NCBI RefSeq assembly: GCF_029531845.1
Contig: NZ_JAMBPV010000001.1
Location: 310,001-374,000 of the forward strand
Direction of reading: 5' to 3'
Length of the DNA: 64,000 bases
Source of the DNA: Staphylococcus equorum
GTDB lineage: Bacteria; Bacillota; Bacilli; Staphylococcales; Staphylococcaceae
The position numbers and the translations under genes are program-made. Numbering within the stretch: position 1 is the stretch's first letter; the number at the start of each line of letters is the position of its first letter. The notes beneath the pieces are model-generated. The model was given only the letters and a program-made list of their open reading frames with translations. It made no database searches and had not been told where the DNA came from. This document shows positions 16,272-23,477 of this stretch, in pieces.

Positions 16272-17072
16272 TTACATATAATCTGCAAATCTATCTCTAA
16301 AACGCATATGTAAAATTGACCCCACACTAAAGATTAGAATACAAAGAAACACATTATACAATGCTAATTCCCAATGCGTAATAAAATACCATTCGTGATG
16401 CAATATGGCTGCCCTATATCCTCCAGCTAAAAAGTATATAGGATTAAATTGCATGACTGCTCCAACTATTTGATTATTTGGTAAATAAAGTATAGAAGAG
16501 ACGAAAAATATCATTCTCATTAAAGCTTGTAGAATTAAATGTATGTCTCTAATTAACATACTTAATGTTGAAGCTAATAACGCTATAGCGTTGGTTAAAA
16601 CTAACGCATAAAATAAGTATATAAATAATTGTAAAGTATATATTGAGGGCTTATACCCTCCAATGAAACAAACACCCATAATAATTAATAGTAGAAAAAT
16701 ATGACCATAGAACTTACTAAAAACTACATAACTAGGGATAATAGAAAGTGGGAAATTCATTTTAGCTACTTGATTAAATTTTGAAGTAATGGACTTACTA
16801 CCTTCTAGAACACCTTCATTTACGAAAAACCACATACTAATCCCAACAATAAGCCAATATATAAATGGGACACCTTCCATTAACTTATTGCTTCTTAGAG
16901 CTAAACCAAAAATAAACCAAAAAACCGCAATTTGCATAGTAGGGTTAATTAATTCCCATGCCATTCCTAAATAATTATTTTTATTAGAAATTCTTAATTG
17001 AAATTCGGCTAATCTTCTTATTAAATATAAATTTTGCAATTGTTCTTTTAACACAAACCATATTGAATTCAT
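16272..17072 (-). CDS. TagG-like ABC-2 permease (wall teichoic acid/polysaccharide export type)
   Basis: A 266-residue membrane protein with an amphipathic N-terminal segment and six membrane helices. It shows the ABC-2 pattern of TagG: NYLGMAWELINP, the VGISMWFFVNEG region, FNPIYFLAGGYR and the closing HMRFRDRFADYM. In TagGH this subunit forms the channel that flips wall teichoic acid across the membrane using the ATPase TagH. No tagH-like gene adjoins it here, so it is either a second orphan permease relying on an ATPase in trans, or the main tagG, which in staphylococci is also encoded apart from tagH. GTGAG lies about 14 bases before the ATG. The family is firm; the substrate is inference. 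Confidence 0.8.
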   Translation of the reverse strand: MNSIWFVLKEQLQNLYLIRRLAEFQLRISNKNNYLGMAWELINPTMQIAVFWFIFGLALRSNKLMEGVPFIYWLIVGISMWFFVNEGVLEGSKSITSKFNQVAKMNFPLSIIPSYVVFSKFYGHIFLLLIIMGVCFIGGYKPSIYTLQLFIYLFYALVLTNAIALLASTLSMLIRDIHLILQALMRMIFFVSSILYLPNNQIVGAVMQFNPIYFLAGGYRAAILHHEWYFITHWELALYNVFLCILIFSVGSILHMRFRDRFADYM

Positions 17073-17330
17073 TTAAGCCTATCTCACTTTCTAGATGTAA
17101 TGTTGATCTTGCAAATAAATTAAATGTAATTCCAAAAAAATCTTATTTTGTATTATAAATCTTATTATTAATTTTAAATTCATTATGCATATATTTTTAA
17201 TATTACTAAACTTTACAATAACTTAATAAAAGACACAACTATTTAAATATCCTACTCTTGAAATTAAATAATATACTAAGTATATGTATTAAAAAAGACT
17301 TCTATATATAATATAATCGGTAATTATCAA
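17073..17330. other. AT-rich intergenic region, no gene seen
   Basis: Very AT-rich, with no ORF of note on either strand. It must contain the promoter of the TagG-like gene near its left end, but I cannot pick one convincingly. Confidence 0.5.
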
Positions 17331-17376
17331 AAACAATAAAGGCGCTTCTTTTAAGAAAGAGGCGCCTTTATTGTTT
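17331..17376 (-). terminator. Terminator of the DMT transporter operon
   Basis: AAACAATAAAGGCGC pairs with GCGCCTTTATTGTTT over 15 bp, and the inner bases extend the stem with TTCTTT/AAAGA. It lies about 60 bases past the last DMT gene. Confidence 0.85.
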
Positions 17377-17434
17377 CAAAATTTGTATTAACAAACATAT
17401 TTGTAATTGCGATTTTGAACAAACTGTAAATAAT

Positions 17435-17902
17435 TTAAGTTAACTTTTCATGTAAGCTATTTTTTATATCAGCCTTATAAATCAATCTTAATGCAATAAC
17501 CATTAAAATTAATGCGATAATTCTTTTTGCATCAAAGTGAATGACCATGCCTTCAAATAAACCAAAATGATCGATGATCATACCCATTGTTAACTGTCCA
17601 ATAACAGCAGAAATATTTGTTGCTATAACACCTATTTTGGGAATTGCTACAATTGTTAAAAATAGATAACCAACACCAAACCAAACAGCACTCAATTGCC
17701 ATTTAGGCGCACTAAAGAACTCTAAGAAGTTTCCTTCCCCAAAAAATAAAGTAATAATGAATAAAATCATACCACCTGTTATAAATGTTAAAAAGGCACT
17801 TTCTAACGTTCCTGCTTTTTTACTAAAAGCCCCGTTTACTGATGATTGTGTGCTTAAAGTGATACCAGCTATTAAAGCTATGACGACTAAAGCTACTTGC
17901 AT
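17435..17902 (-). CDS. DMT-superfamily transporter, YdcZ/DUF606 type (second of pair)
   Basis: A 155-residue protein with five predicted membrane helices and the DUF606 features SVNGAFSKKAGTLESAFLTF near the N-terminus and the VIGQLTMGMIIDHFG segment in the C-terminal half. DUF606 proteins are half-size drug/metabolite transporters often encoded as pairs. Twelve bases separate it from the preceding DMT gene, and a TAGGAGG-like ribosome site lies before the ATG at 17900-17902. The substrate is unknown. The upstream ArsR gene suggests induction by a small molecule or metal. Confidence 0.85.
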   Translation of the reverse strand: MQVALVVIALIAGITLSTQSSVNGAFSKKAGTLESAFLTFITGGMILFIITLFFGEGNFLEFFSAPKWQLSAVWFGVGYLFLTIVAIPKIGVIATNISAVIGQLTMGMIIDHFGLFEGMVIHFDAKRIIALILMVIALRLIYKADIKNSLHEKLT

Positions 17903-17914
17903 TTTATACTCCTC

Positions 17915-18346
17915 CTAATAAATAAGTGTTAATGCAACTATCATTAGTATAATTGCCACTACTTTTTCAATTCTTAATGGTCGTTTTTCACTGCCTAGTA
18001 TGCCGTAATGTTCTATTAATGCACTCATAATCATTTGGCCAACGACAACGCTTCCCATTGCTAGTCCAACACCTATCATAGGAATGATGAAGACTAAAAC
18101 AGTTAAGTAAATAACGCCTAATATGCCGCCAGTTAATTGCCATTTAGGTGCTTTAATTACGTAAGATAGTTTGCCTTTGCCTAAAAACAATAATGCAATG
18201 CCTAATATGATTGTTCCTATGGCAAAATTGTATAAACTACTTTCCAATTCTCCAATAGAATCACCTAAAACTGCATACATGGCACCTTCGATACTCAAAA
18301 ATATACCTGCTACTATAGCAAGGATATAAAATATAAATTTATTCAT
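17915..18346 (-). CDS. DMT-superfamily transporter, YdcZ/DUF606 type (first of pair)
   Basis: A 143-residue paralogue of its downstream neighbour with the same helix layout: FLSIEGAMYAVLGDSIGELE near the N-terminus and VVVGQMIMSALIEHYG later. The two probably form a heterodimeric transporter. It follows the ArsR gene by about 60 bases, which hold a hairpin, a TATAAT and an operator-like palindrome, so it can be read both with arsR and from its own promoter. AAATAGGTAAATC before the ATG gives only a modest ribosome site. Confidence 0.85.
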   Translation of the reverse strand: MNKFIFYILAIVAGIFLSIEGAMYAVLGDSIGELESSLYNFAIGTIILGIALLFLGKGKLSYVIKAPKWQLTGGILGVIYLTVLVFIIPMIGVGLAMGSVVVGQMIMSALIEHYGILGSEKRPLRIEKVVAIILMIVALTLIY

Positions 18347-18366
18347 GATTTACCTATTTTCCTCAT

Positions 18367-18382
18367 TTCGCGAATTATCGAA
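18367..18382 (-). promoter_or_regulatory. Second ArsR operator-like palindrome, before the DMT pair
   Basis: TTCGCGAATTATCGAA matches TTCGAGAATATTCGAA in the arsR promoter at 13 of 16 positions. On the minus strand it lies directly after TATAAT (complement of 18382-18387), so a bound repressor would block a promoter serving the two DMT genes. Confidence 0.55.
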
Positions 18383-18394
18383 TTATAATCAATA

Positions 18395-18420
18395 AAAAAA
18401 GATCTCTAAAGATCTTCTTT
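18395..18420 (-). terminator. Hairpin between arsR and the DMT genes
   Basis: On the minus strand AAGATCT and AGATCTT pair around TTAG and are followed by seven T. It overlaps the end of the arsR coding region and may be a leaky terminator that separates regulator and transporter expression. Confidence 0.6.
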
Positions 18421-18717
18421 TATTAGATTGGCTAATTCATTAATACTTTCTTCGTTTCTTCTATAATAAGTCCATTGACCATGTCTTTCGGATTCTAATA
18501 GTCCTACTTGCTGCATCATTTTTAAATAATGTGAGACAGTAGAGGGGGACATATTGGCTTTTTCTTGTATATCTCCTACACATACGCCTCCTTTTTCTTT
18601 TAAATATTCACCTGTATAAATATGTCCAAAATGTTCACTTGGATGTTTTAGCCAAACTAAAATATCAACACGACTATAGTTACTTAATACTTTAAAAGTT
18701 TCCACTAAATTTTTCAT
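18406..18717 (-). CDS. ArsR/SmtB-family repressor
   Basis: A 103-residue winged-helix regulator beginning MKNLVETFKVLSNYSRVDIL. The recognition helix lies in ANMSPSTVSHYLKMMQQVGL and the wing in ERHGQWTYYRRN. A single Cys (GGVCVGD) precedes the recognition helix, where classic metal sensors have ELCVCDL, so metal sensing is uncertain. I chose the ATG at 18715-18717, which starts the conserved domain. The longer frame to 18798 crosses the promoter. Its promoter (TTGACA, 17-base spacer, TAGTAT) ends only seven bases before the ATG, which implies a leaderless mRNA; there is no ribosome site. It probably represses itself and the two downstream transporters. Confidence 0.85.
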   Translation of the reverse strand: MKNLVETFKVLSNYSRVDILVWLKHPSEHFGHIYTGEYLKEKGGVCVGDIQEKANMSPSTVSHYLKMMQQVGLLESERHGQWTYYRRNEESINELANLIKEDL

Positions 18718-18724
18718 AACACAT

Positions 18725-18753
18725 ATACTATTCGAGAATATTCGAAATGTCAA
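18725..18753 (-). promoter_or_regulatory. arsR promoter with embedded operator palindrome
   Basis: On the minus strand TTGACA (complement of 18748-18753), 17 bases, then TAGTAT (complement of 18725-18730). The spacer contains TTCGAGAATATTCGAA (18731-18746 as read on the plus strand), with TTCGA/TCGAA arms. This is the expected position for ArsR autorepression. Confidence 0.75.
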
Positions 18754-18814
18754 TCCCAAATTACTTTTTAATATTAGTCTTCCTAAAGTAAATAACAAGT
18801 TAAGTATAGTTGTT

Positions 18815-18848
18815 AAAAAAAGACTTCCATTTTTAAGAAAGTCTTTTT
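18815..18848 (-). terminator. Terminator of the unknown gene at 18911
   Basis: AAAAAGACTT and AAGTCTTTTT form a 10-bp stem with A and T tracts. It is usable in both directions and sits between the arsR promoter region and the 18911 gene. Confidence 0.75.
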
Positions 18849-18910
18849 AATGCTTCAAAATTAATTTTTGTCTTAATAATAAACCCTTACCGATACTTGT
18901 TATTAACTAT

Positions 18911-19531
18911 CTAAATAGCTTTTAACTTTTCATTAAAGCTTTTTATTTTTTCAGCTCTTAGATTTGTATAATATTCAATATCTTCTTCTCTAGTCTCTAA
19001 AGGAAATATATTATAAATATCTTGATAAAATTCAATACTTGATTTATTACGTTGGCCTTCTAAAGATATTCTTGTACTATCAGGCTTAGTAGTTGATAAT
19101 TCATAATTAGGTATCACACTATGGTACACGTTTACTATTTTGCCATCTTTTATCAAATCTGATGTATTTATAAATTTAACTTCTATATGATGTTGATGTG
19201 ATAATTCACTAGTTAACATTGCTAGCATCACATCACAAAACATGATGGTCATAACGCCTTTATTTTCAAATGTAGATGTTACTTCTAGTTTTTCAATACA
19301 AAATTTTTCAGTTTCTCCAAAATCCTTGAATCTGGATTTGAATTCTTCATTTTCTTCACCATCACATCTACTAACAACACTCGTTGAAATATAATCAAAT
19401 GATGTATCTTTTAAATAATAATAAGAACTTCCATAATCTATTAATCTATTGTATGTGAAGGCATTTGTTTCTTCATATTTATTTTTACAAATTATATTAA
19501 ATGGATTGATAGTACTATCCTTTACAATCAT
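18911..19531 (-). CDS. Hypothetical protein, possibly GNAT-like
   Basis: A 206-residue soluble protein starting at ATG 19529-19531 behind AGAAGGAGCG. I do not recognise the family. The segment EKLEVTSTFENKGVMTIMFC followed by a helix (DVMLAMLTSE) resembles the beta4-alpha3 region of GNAT acetyltransferases, where a (Q/R)xxGxG/A loop binds acetyl-CoA; here the loop reads ENKGVM. The C-terminus is helical and charged. It has its own terminator and no close neighbours, so context gives no clue. The GNAT idea is inference only. Confidence 0.65.
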   Translation of the reverse strand: MIVKDSTINPFNIICKNKYEETNAFTYNRLIDYGSSYYYLKDTSFDYISTSVVSRCDGEENEEFKSRFKDFGETEKFCIEKLEVTSTFENKGVMTIMFCDVMLAMLTSELSHQHHIEVKFINTSDLIKDGKIVNVYHSVIPNYELSTTKPDSTRISLEGQRNKSSIEFYQDIYNIFPLETREEDIEYYTNLRAEKIKSFNEKLKAI

Positions 19532-19614
19532 ATATTACGCTCCTTCTAAAATTTTTGTTTATATAATAGATAGTCATCACAGCATCCATTATTAAACGAT
19601 TATTTAAAAACATA

Positions 19615-19645
19615 GAAAAACACCCCACATAAAAATGTGAAGTGC
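19615..19645 (-). terminator. Orphan minus-strand terminator
   Basis: On the minus strand CACTTCACAT and ATGTGGGGTG pair along all ten positions (two G-U) around TTTT and are followed by TTTTTC. No annotated gene ends here: the MerR gene has its own terminator at 19832-19863. Confidence 0.65.
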
Positions 19646-19749
19646 TAAAACTGGTATGTTTGTGACTTAAAATAATATTTCAACAAAATAAAACGCTCTC
19701 CTTATTAATATAATTTTGATATTTTATATTCAATATCCGACTATATCAA
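19615..19749 (-). ncRNA. Candidate short transcript (sRNA or tiny-ORF mRNA)
   Basis: On the minus strand TTGATA (complement of 19744-19749), a 17-base spacer and TAAAAT (complement of 19721-19726) form a plausible promoter. About 100 bases later comes the terminator at 19615-19645. Between them AAGGAG is followed by TTGTTGAAATATTAT, which could encode about 13 residues (MLKYYFKSQTYQF). Function is unknown. A non-coding RNA is equally possible. Confidence 0.35.
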
Positions 19750-19831
19750 AGTTCAACATTTAAAGAAATATAATTGATTCATTCGAATTTAATTATAAGT
19801 AGATTAAAAATTTTTTACTGAAAAAGTAAAT

Positions 19832-19863
19832 TAAAAAAGACTCCCTTTCAAAAGGAAGTCTCT
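19832..19863 (-). terminator. Terminator of the MerR gene
   Basis: On the minus strand GACTTCCTTT and AGGGAGTC pair around TGAA and are followed by TTTTTT. It lies about 40 bases past the MerR stop codon. Confidence 0.8.
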
Positions 19864-19903
19864 CTATCATTTCAAAATAAAATATAGTTTTAAGAATGAA
19901 TTT

Positions 19904-20341
19904 TTAATTATGTGCTTTTACATAATGTTCTTCAACATCGCTTGGTAGTATTTCAGGAATACTTTCAGCAAAATTTTCATCCCCATTTTTCAATGCTTCT
20001 TTATAATACCAACGTTTAAACTCAATCATGTTTAATGTGTTTTCTAATTCTTTAATTTCATTTTCAATATGAACTTTTTGTTCTTCAAATAAATTTAATC
20101 TTTTATTATAAGTTGACGGTCCTTGCTCACACCACATCATAAATTGCTTAATATCTTTGATAGAGGTACCAGATTTTTTAAGACACTCTATAACTCTTAT
20201 TGCTTCAAGAGCTTGATCATCAAATTGACGAACGCCTGATTCACCTCTCATTAAATTGGGTAGTAATCCTTCTTTGTCGTAGTATCTCAAAGTAGATACT
20301 GGCAATTGAAATTTCTCAGATACTTGTCCTATTGAATACAT
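19904..20341 (-). CDS. MerR-family regulator (AdhR/YyaN-like)
   Basis: A 145-residue regulator. The N-terminal winged helix reads YSIGQVSEKFQLPVSTLRYY with DKEGLLPNLMR, followed by VIECLKKSGTSIKDIKQFM. A coiled-coil dimer helix spans about 80-115. The C-terminus lacks the Cys-rich metal loop of MerR or CueR; one Cys (MMWCEQG) sits where AdhR-like proteins carry a redox or aldehyde-reactive Cys. The gene diverges from the hydrolase at 20478, and the shared intergenic region holds a dyad typical of MerR targets. It therefore probably activates the hydrolase-acetyltransferase operon in response to an electrophile or drug; the inducer is inference. Confidence 0.85.
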   Translation of the reverse strand: MYSIGQVSEKFQLPVSTLRYYDKEGLLPNLMRGESGVRQFDDQALEAIRVIECLKKSGTSIKDIKQFMMWCEQGPSTYNKRLNLFEEQKVHIENEIKELENTLNMIEFKRWYYKEALKNGDENFAESIPEILPSDVEEHYVKAHN

Positions 20342-20380
20342 TTTAACGCCTCACGATTTTTAAAATTTTATTTTTTATAC

Positions 20381-20411
20381 TTGACCTAAAGTTAGGTTTA
20401 GGTGATAACGT
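20381..20411 (+). promoter_or_regulatory. MerR-type promoter/operator of the hydrolase operon
   Basis: TTGACC (20381-20386) is followed 17-19 bases later by a weak -10 (GATAAC or TAACGT). Within the spacer CCTAAA-GTTAGG-TTTAGG (20385-20402) forms a dyad with 6-bp perfect arms, resembling MerR operators that sit between -35 and -10. Confidence 0.65.
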
Positions 20412-20477
20412 ACTAAATATAACATCAATAATATTAACTAGCAAAGCGATTTTAAAATATTCAAAGGAGTGTTAATT

Positions 20478-21455
20478 ATGCAAATGGAAAACTTAAACTT
20501 AACTGAAGTATGGGATAAAACATTTTCTAAAAGTGAACAAGTAACACATAGTAAGATTACTTTTATTAATCGCTACGGTATTACGCTTGCTGCCGACCTT
20601 TACAAACCGTCTAACAGCGACAGTAATAAATTGCCAGCACTTGCTGTGAGTGGTCCCTTCGGAGCAGTTAAAGAACAATCGTCAGGTTTATATGCACAAA
20701 CAATGGCAGAAAGAGGGTTTATTACGATAGCGTTTGATCCTTCATATACGGGTGAAAGTGGTGGTTTTCCACGTAATGTCGCTTCGCCTGATATCAATAC
20801 TGAAGATTTTCAAGCTGCTGTAGATTACCTTGAAGCACGACATGATGTGAATGAAGAAAAAATTGGTGTCATTGGTATCTGTGGTTGGGGTGGTATGGCG
20901 ATTAATGCTGCTGCAGTCGATACGAGAATTAAAGCAACAGTAACTGCTACAATGTACGATATGAGTCGTATAAATGCGAAGGGCTATTTCGATGGTGAAG
21001 ATAGTGAAGAGCAACGTTTTGAGAAAAGACAGTCATTAAATGCACAAAGAGCAAAAGATTTTAAAAATGGTGATTATAAATTAGATGGTGGTTTACCAGA
21101 TACTAGACCGGAAGAAGGACCACAATTTGTGAAGGACTATTTTGACTATTACAAAACAAATCGCGGATATCATAGTAGATCAGTAAATTCAAACGAGGGC
21201 TGGACAGTTACCACACCATTATCTTTTATGAATATACCATTACTTCAATACAGTAACGAGATACGTAATGCCGTATTATTAATTCATGGTGAAGAAGCAC
21301 ACTCTACTTATTTTAGTGAAGAAGCATATAAAAATTTAGTAGGTGACAACAAAGAATTAATGATAATTCCTAATGCTGTTCACACTGATTTATATGACCA
21401 AACCAATATCATACCATTTGATAAAATAGAAAACTTTTTAACAAGCAATTTATAA
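20478..21455 (+). CDS. Alpha/beta hydrolase with Cys in the nucleophile elbow
   Basis: A 325-residue cytosolic alpha/beta hydrolase. The nucleophile elbow reads GICGWGG, so a cysteine replaces the usual serine, as in dienelactone hydrolases. A late PNAVHTDLYD supplies the catalytic His. The fold begins with the ITFINRYGITLAADLYKP strands seen in the YcjY/DltD-like peptidase S15-related group. The ATG at 20478 follows AAAGGAGT; an upstream in-frame start at 20469 overlaps that site and was rejected. It is divergent from the MerR gene and followed by an acetyltransferase, suggesting a detoxification operon. The substrate is unknown. Confidence 0.85.
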   Translation: MQMENLNLTEVWDKTFSKSEQVTHSKITFINRYGITLAADLYKPSNSDSNKLPALAVSGPFGAVKEQSSGLYAQTMAERGFITIAFDPSYTGESGGFPRNVASPDINTEDFQAAVDYLEARHDVNEEKIGVIGICGWGGMAINAAAVDTRIKATVTATMYDMSRINAKGYFDGEDSEEQRFEKRQSLNAQRAKDFKNGDYKLDGGLPDTRPEEGPQFVKDYFDYYKTNRGYHSRSVNSNEGWTVTTPLSFMNIPLLQYSNEIRNAVLLIHGEEAHSTYFSEEAYKNLVGDNKELMIIPNAVHTDLYDQTNIIPFDKIENFLTSNL

Positions 21456-21536
21456 AAATTATTCGCTTATATTACAGGGTATAGTTATAATCAGAAACTA
21501 TAAAATTTAAGGTGTCATCACAAAAGGAGCTTGATT

Positions 21537-22097
21537 ATGTTTGAAAATATCTTGAGCGAAAATATTTGGGGACATATTGTCAGTGAAAAAGAACCTGTAT
21601 TTGAAGAAATTAACAAAATAGTAGATTCTAACTCAAAAATTATATCCAAATTAAATAATGAATATCAAGATCATGATTCAATAATACAGTTATTATCAGA
21701 AATAACTGGACAAAAAATAGATAATTCTGTCGCCATCAATTTACCATTCTACTCAGATTTTGGAAAACATCTAGATATTGGGAAATCTGTATTTATTAAT
21801 TGTAACGTTATGTTTACAGATTTAGGTGGCATTACTTTAGAAGACCATGTGCAAATTGGACCAAGAGCCAATTTGCTCAGTGTTAATCATCCGATTGATC
21901 CCGAGCAACGTAGAGGAGTAATTGTTAAACCAATTACTATTAAGAAAAATGCATGGATTGGTGCAGCGGCTACTATATTACCGGGTGTCACTGTTGGTGA
22001 AAATGCAATTGTTGGTGCGAATGCTGTAGTGACAAAAGATGTACCGAAAAACGCTGTTGTGACGGGGAGTCCAGCTAAAGTCGTTAAAACTATTTAA
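21537..22097 (+). CDS. Hexapeptide-repeat acetyltransferase (maltose/galactoside O-acetyltransferase-like)
   Basis: A 186-residue left-handed beta-helix enzyme. Repeated [LIV]GxxxxI steps are visible (VQIGPRANLLSVNHPID, then AWIGAAATILPGVTVGENAI, GANAVVTKDVP), ending with the classic GSPAKVVK. SVNHP supplies the catalytic His found in the LacA/Maa/NodL group. The N-terminal region is less like the Maa domain than usual, so the acceptor is uncertain. The start at 21537 has AAAAGGAGC upstream. It lies about 80 bases after the hydrolase and is probably in the same MerR-controlled unit. Confidence 0.85.
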   Translation: MFENILSENIWGHIVSEKEPVFEEINKIVDSNSKIISKLNNEYQDHDSIIQLLSEITGQKIDNSVAINLPFYSDFGKHLDIGKSVFINCNVMFTDLGGITLEDHVQIGPRANLLSVNHPIDPEQRRGVIVKPITIKKNAWIGAAATILPGVTVGENAIVGANAVVTKDVPKNAVVTGSPAKVVKTI

Positions 22098-22206
22098 CTA
22101 AATTTAAGTTATATGTAATCATTTATGATAGAAGGTGTTCCGTTCACCTTAATTAGATTAATATTTGTGTCGGTTAAACGGAATGCGACACGGAATGGAG
22201 TATTAT

Positions 22207-22938
22207 ATGAAAAAACCTTATGTTATTATTCACACTCATACGTCACTTGAAGGGAAAATTCATGCTATTAATTTACCAGAATTTGAAGCTGCAAGTCAGC
22301 AGTATCAAGAAATAGCATTGGATCCAGAGAAACAGGTAATGAATATTCAATGCTATTTAAATGGGCGTATCACTGTCGAGGATAACTTTACGCACTACCG
22401 TAAACCCGAATTGAATGAGCAGGCAGATACAGTGCCTGAAGGTGATTTTATTGCCGTTACTGATGCACCCAACTACTTTGTTGCAATTGATCGTTCTGGC
22501 AAACTAGCTTGGACGGATAATGTCGTTGAGTATGGTAATGTAAAATCTCACGTTATCTCAATTTTAACGGAACAAGTCAGTAATGCTTACAAAGATTTTT
22601 TAAGACGTATGAATGTTTCTTATATTATTGCTGGTGAGAAAGACATAGATCAAGAACTCGTCTTGCACAAGTTATCAACCCTCTACAATGTAGAACGATT
22701 GATGATAGGCGGCGGTGGTATACTGAATTGGTCTTATCTTCAAAATGGTCTTGTAGATGAAGTAAGCATTATTATGTCGCCTATTGCTGACGGCTCAACG
22801 GATGAACAAAGCCTTTTTGCAGCCAAAGAACATCTTTCAAAAGTTTCCCCAGTAGCATTTGAACTTATGGAAGTTAAGACTTTAGAAGAAAGTGTTGTGT
22901 GGTTACAGTATAAAGTTAAACCAAGCTATAAGTCCTAA
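22207..22938 (+). CDS. RibD C-terminal-domain (dihydrofolate-reductase-like) protein
   Basis: A 243-residue NADPH-dependent reductase-like protein beginning MKKPYVIIHTHTSLEGKI. It has the RibD_C pattern: an SLDG-like loop (here SLEGKI), then SYIIAGEKDID and LMIGGGGILNWSYLQNGLVD, which is the conserved GG-x-hN nucleotide loop, and a closing EVSIIMSPIADG. Stand-alone RibD_C proteins often act outside riboflavin synthesis, so a flavin role is not implied. I chose the ATG at 22207, six bases after TGGAG. In-frame ATGs further upstream lack such a site. Confidence 0.82.
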   Translation: MKKPYVIIHTHTSLEGKIHAINLPEFEAASQQYQEIALDPEKQVMNIQCYLNGRITVEDNFTHYRKPELNEQADTVPEGDFIAVTDAPNYFVAIDRSGKLAWTDNVVEYGNVKSHVISILTEQVSNAYKDFLRRMNVSYIIAGEKDIDQELVLHKLSTLYNVERLMIGGGGILNWSYLQNGLVDEVSIIMSPIADGSTDEQSLFAAKEHLSKVSPVAFELMEVKTLEESVVWLQYKVKPSYKS

Positions 22939-23477
22939 AAACTAATATAAGCTATTGTTACTGAAACGCGTGCTTCAATAAAATTGTATAAATCTCAAGA
23001 AACATAAATATTTATAGTTGCTATTACACCAATAATAAACTCCCTCCAAAGTAAACACATAAAATGTGAAAAGCTTTGAAGGGAGCATTTTTATGTTTAG
23101 AAAAAGTATCCTTTGATAAGTAATACTACATGTGCTAATTTACCACTAAAACTATATAATAAGACTTTATGGCCATTACCAATTTTCTTATTATCTATTC
23201 CTTTAACTAAAGACAACGAGATTGATGATAAAGGTGTATCCGCAGAATGTTCAAGACTACTTAAAGCTCGCTTTATCGAAAAAACCACTTCAGTATTCAA
23301 CCAACCTATAATTGTTACCAAAGCCTCAACGACGCATATGTAAGTGAATAGAAAATGATAGTTCTAAAGATTAATATAATGAGCTTAACGACATTTCATG
23401 ATAGATTCTAATATAGATACATAATGAAATACGATAAAAATCATTTATGATTAACTCGATCAAAGGGGAAAACAACT
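22939..23477. other. Intergenic region with a terminator and weak antisense ORFs
   Basis: Apart from the terminator at 23040-23093, this stretch has open frames of 76 codons (23113-23343, plus) and 74 codons (23097-23321, minus) that overlap almost entirely. Neither has a clear ribosome site or a family I recognise, so I call neither. The LysR promoter presumably lies in 23345-23470. Confidence 0.5.
23040..23093 (+). terminator. Terminator of the RibD-domain gene
   Basis: CTCCCTCCAAAG pairs with CTTTGAAGGGAG (one mismatch) and is followed by CATTTTT. The CTCCCT-CAAAG pattern recurs at 30064. Confidence 0.8.

Noticed and set aside
18718-18798. Extended ArsR reading frame to 18798
   Set aside because: The extra 27 codons cross a strong promoter and operator and are unlike the ArsR N-terminus.
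23097-23343. Overlapping open frames of 74-76 codons on both strands between the RibD-domain gene and lysR
   Set aside because: Neither has a ribosome site or recognisable family, and each is the shadow of the other, so I could not support either as a gene.
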